From contig OZ023265.1 of assembly GCA_964006375.1 (NCBI GenBank), forward strand, positions 171,499,943 through 171,563,942: a stretch of 64,000 nucleotides of DNA. Direction: 5' to 3'. Source of the DNA: Tillus elongatus (lineage: Eukaryota; Arthropoda; Insecta; Coleoptera; Cleridae). Below are positions 63,713 to 64,000 of the stretch, one piece after another (positions within the stretch are counted from its first letter, which is position 1; the number at the start of each line of letters is the position of its first letter). The notes under the pieces were generated by a model. It worked only from the letters and a program-made list of their open reading frames with translations, made no database searches and had not been told where the DNA came from. The position numbers and the translations under genes are program-made.

Positions 63713-64000
63713 GTGAAAATGACTTCTACTCCATCTTCGCGTACCGGTAAGCAAACCAAAAGAAACCGTAATGTTCTCTCAATTAATCAGAAAGTTAAGA
63801 TCACCAAGCGACTCCATAAAGGCGAGAGTGTTCCATCTTTATTCAAGATGTACGATGTTGGAAAATCTATAGTTTATGATTTAAAACGCCGATTTTGTGT
63901 CAGAGTTGGACAGTGAAGAAGGTTCAAAAAAGAGAAAAGTTTTGAAATCTGCGAAAGATGAAAATTTAGAGAAAGCTGTGTACGTTTGGTTTGTTCAGAA
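63713..64000 (+). pseudogene. pogo/Tigger-like (CENP-B-type) transposase start, frameshifted, runs off window
   Basis: ATG at 63713 gives a basic start with KQTKRNRNVLSINQKVKITK, RLHKGESVPSLFKMYDVGKS and IVYDLKR, the CENP-B N-terminal helix-turn-helix found in Tigger, jerky and pogo transposases. A frame change at about 63890 (apparent small deletion) follows; in the next frame SELDSEEGSKKRKVLKSAKD and VYVWFVQ continue as in the family (start of the second CENP-B-type DNA-binding domain). The left part of the element may include ATCCGGAACGGTCATTATCC near 63315. Remainder lies beyond 64000, so integrity downstream is unknown. Confidence 0.8.

Overview
The window looks like one stretch of an animal nuclear genome, most likely an arthropod and probably an insect. 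It is AT-rich and full of decayed insect-type transposable elements (piggyBac, mariner, Tc1/IS630-like, pogo/Tigger-like, several LINE clades, tRNA- and 5S-derived SINEs). It has very long TA microsatellites, and one intron-containing host gene. No bacterial operons, ribosome binding sites or CRISPR arrays are present. I cannot place the species further.

Layout. 1-3.9 kb: 3' half of a Jockey/CR1-like LINE, a compound microsatellite, then the 5' part of an R4/Dong-like LINE sitting in a TAA tract. 4.2-9.4 kb: a dead DDE transposase with a tandemly duplicated upstream region, a piggyBac relic split by a LINE 3' end, and a TA-containing repeat (called alpha here). 12.3-14.8 kb: a second R4-like LINE whose C-terminal half lies upstream of its N-terminal half. 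16.4-22.3 kb: another LINE relic, a foldback element, and a Jockey/CR1-like LINE carrying about 0.6 kb of GA repeat inside its coding region and fused to a tRNA-derived SINE. 25.5-29.6 kb: an old endonuclease-RT LINE and a second piggyBac relic split by a SINE; a 5S-derived SINE follows. 32-34 kb and 46-49 kb: five copies of a palindromic retroposon (family M) with 8-14 base target duplications and a hammerhead-like motif. 37.6-39.3 kb: a Ty3/gypsy fragment and a complete but mutated mariner. 42.3-43.0 kb: interleaved inverted repeats whose inner pair each carry an apparently canonical type I hammerhead ribozyme. 45.4-52.5 kb: a roughly 7 kb inverted repeat with arms of about 2.5 kb, a private M insertion in one arm, and TA repeats at both outer ends; a third partial copy follows at 54 kb.

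56.0-62.2 kb (minus strand) holds the only recognisable host gene, a transmembrane channel-like (TMC) protein. Its whole membrane domain lies in one 1.86 kb exon. I propose a further upstream coding exon at 61925-62175 with a consensus donor and matching phase 0; the 4 kb intron between them holds a tRNA-derived SINE, an alpha repeat and a Tc1/IS630-like transposon with two inverted 3' ends. The last kilobase starts a pogo/Tigger-like transposase that runs off the window.

The most interesting material is non-coding: the hammerhead ribozyme pair at 42.5-42.9 kb, the TSD-flanked palindromic retroposon family with a related motif, and the giant diverged inverted repeat belonging to a dispersed TA-microsatellite-bearing family. 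All comparisons were made by eye; no database search was possible.
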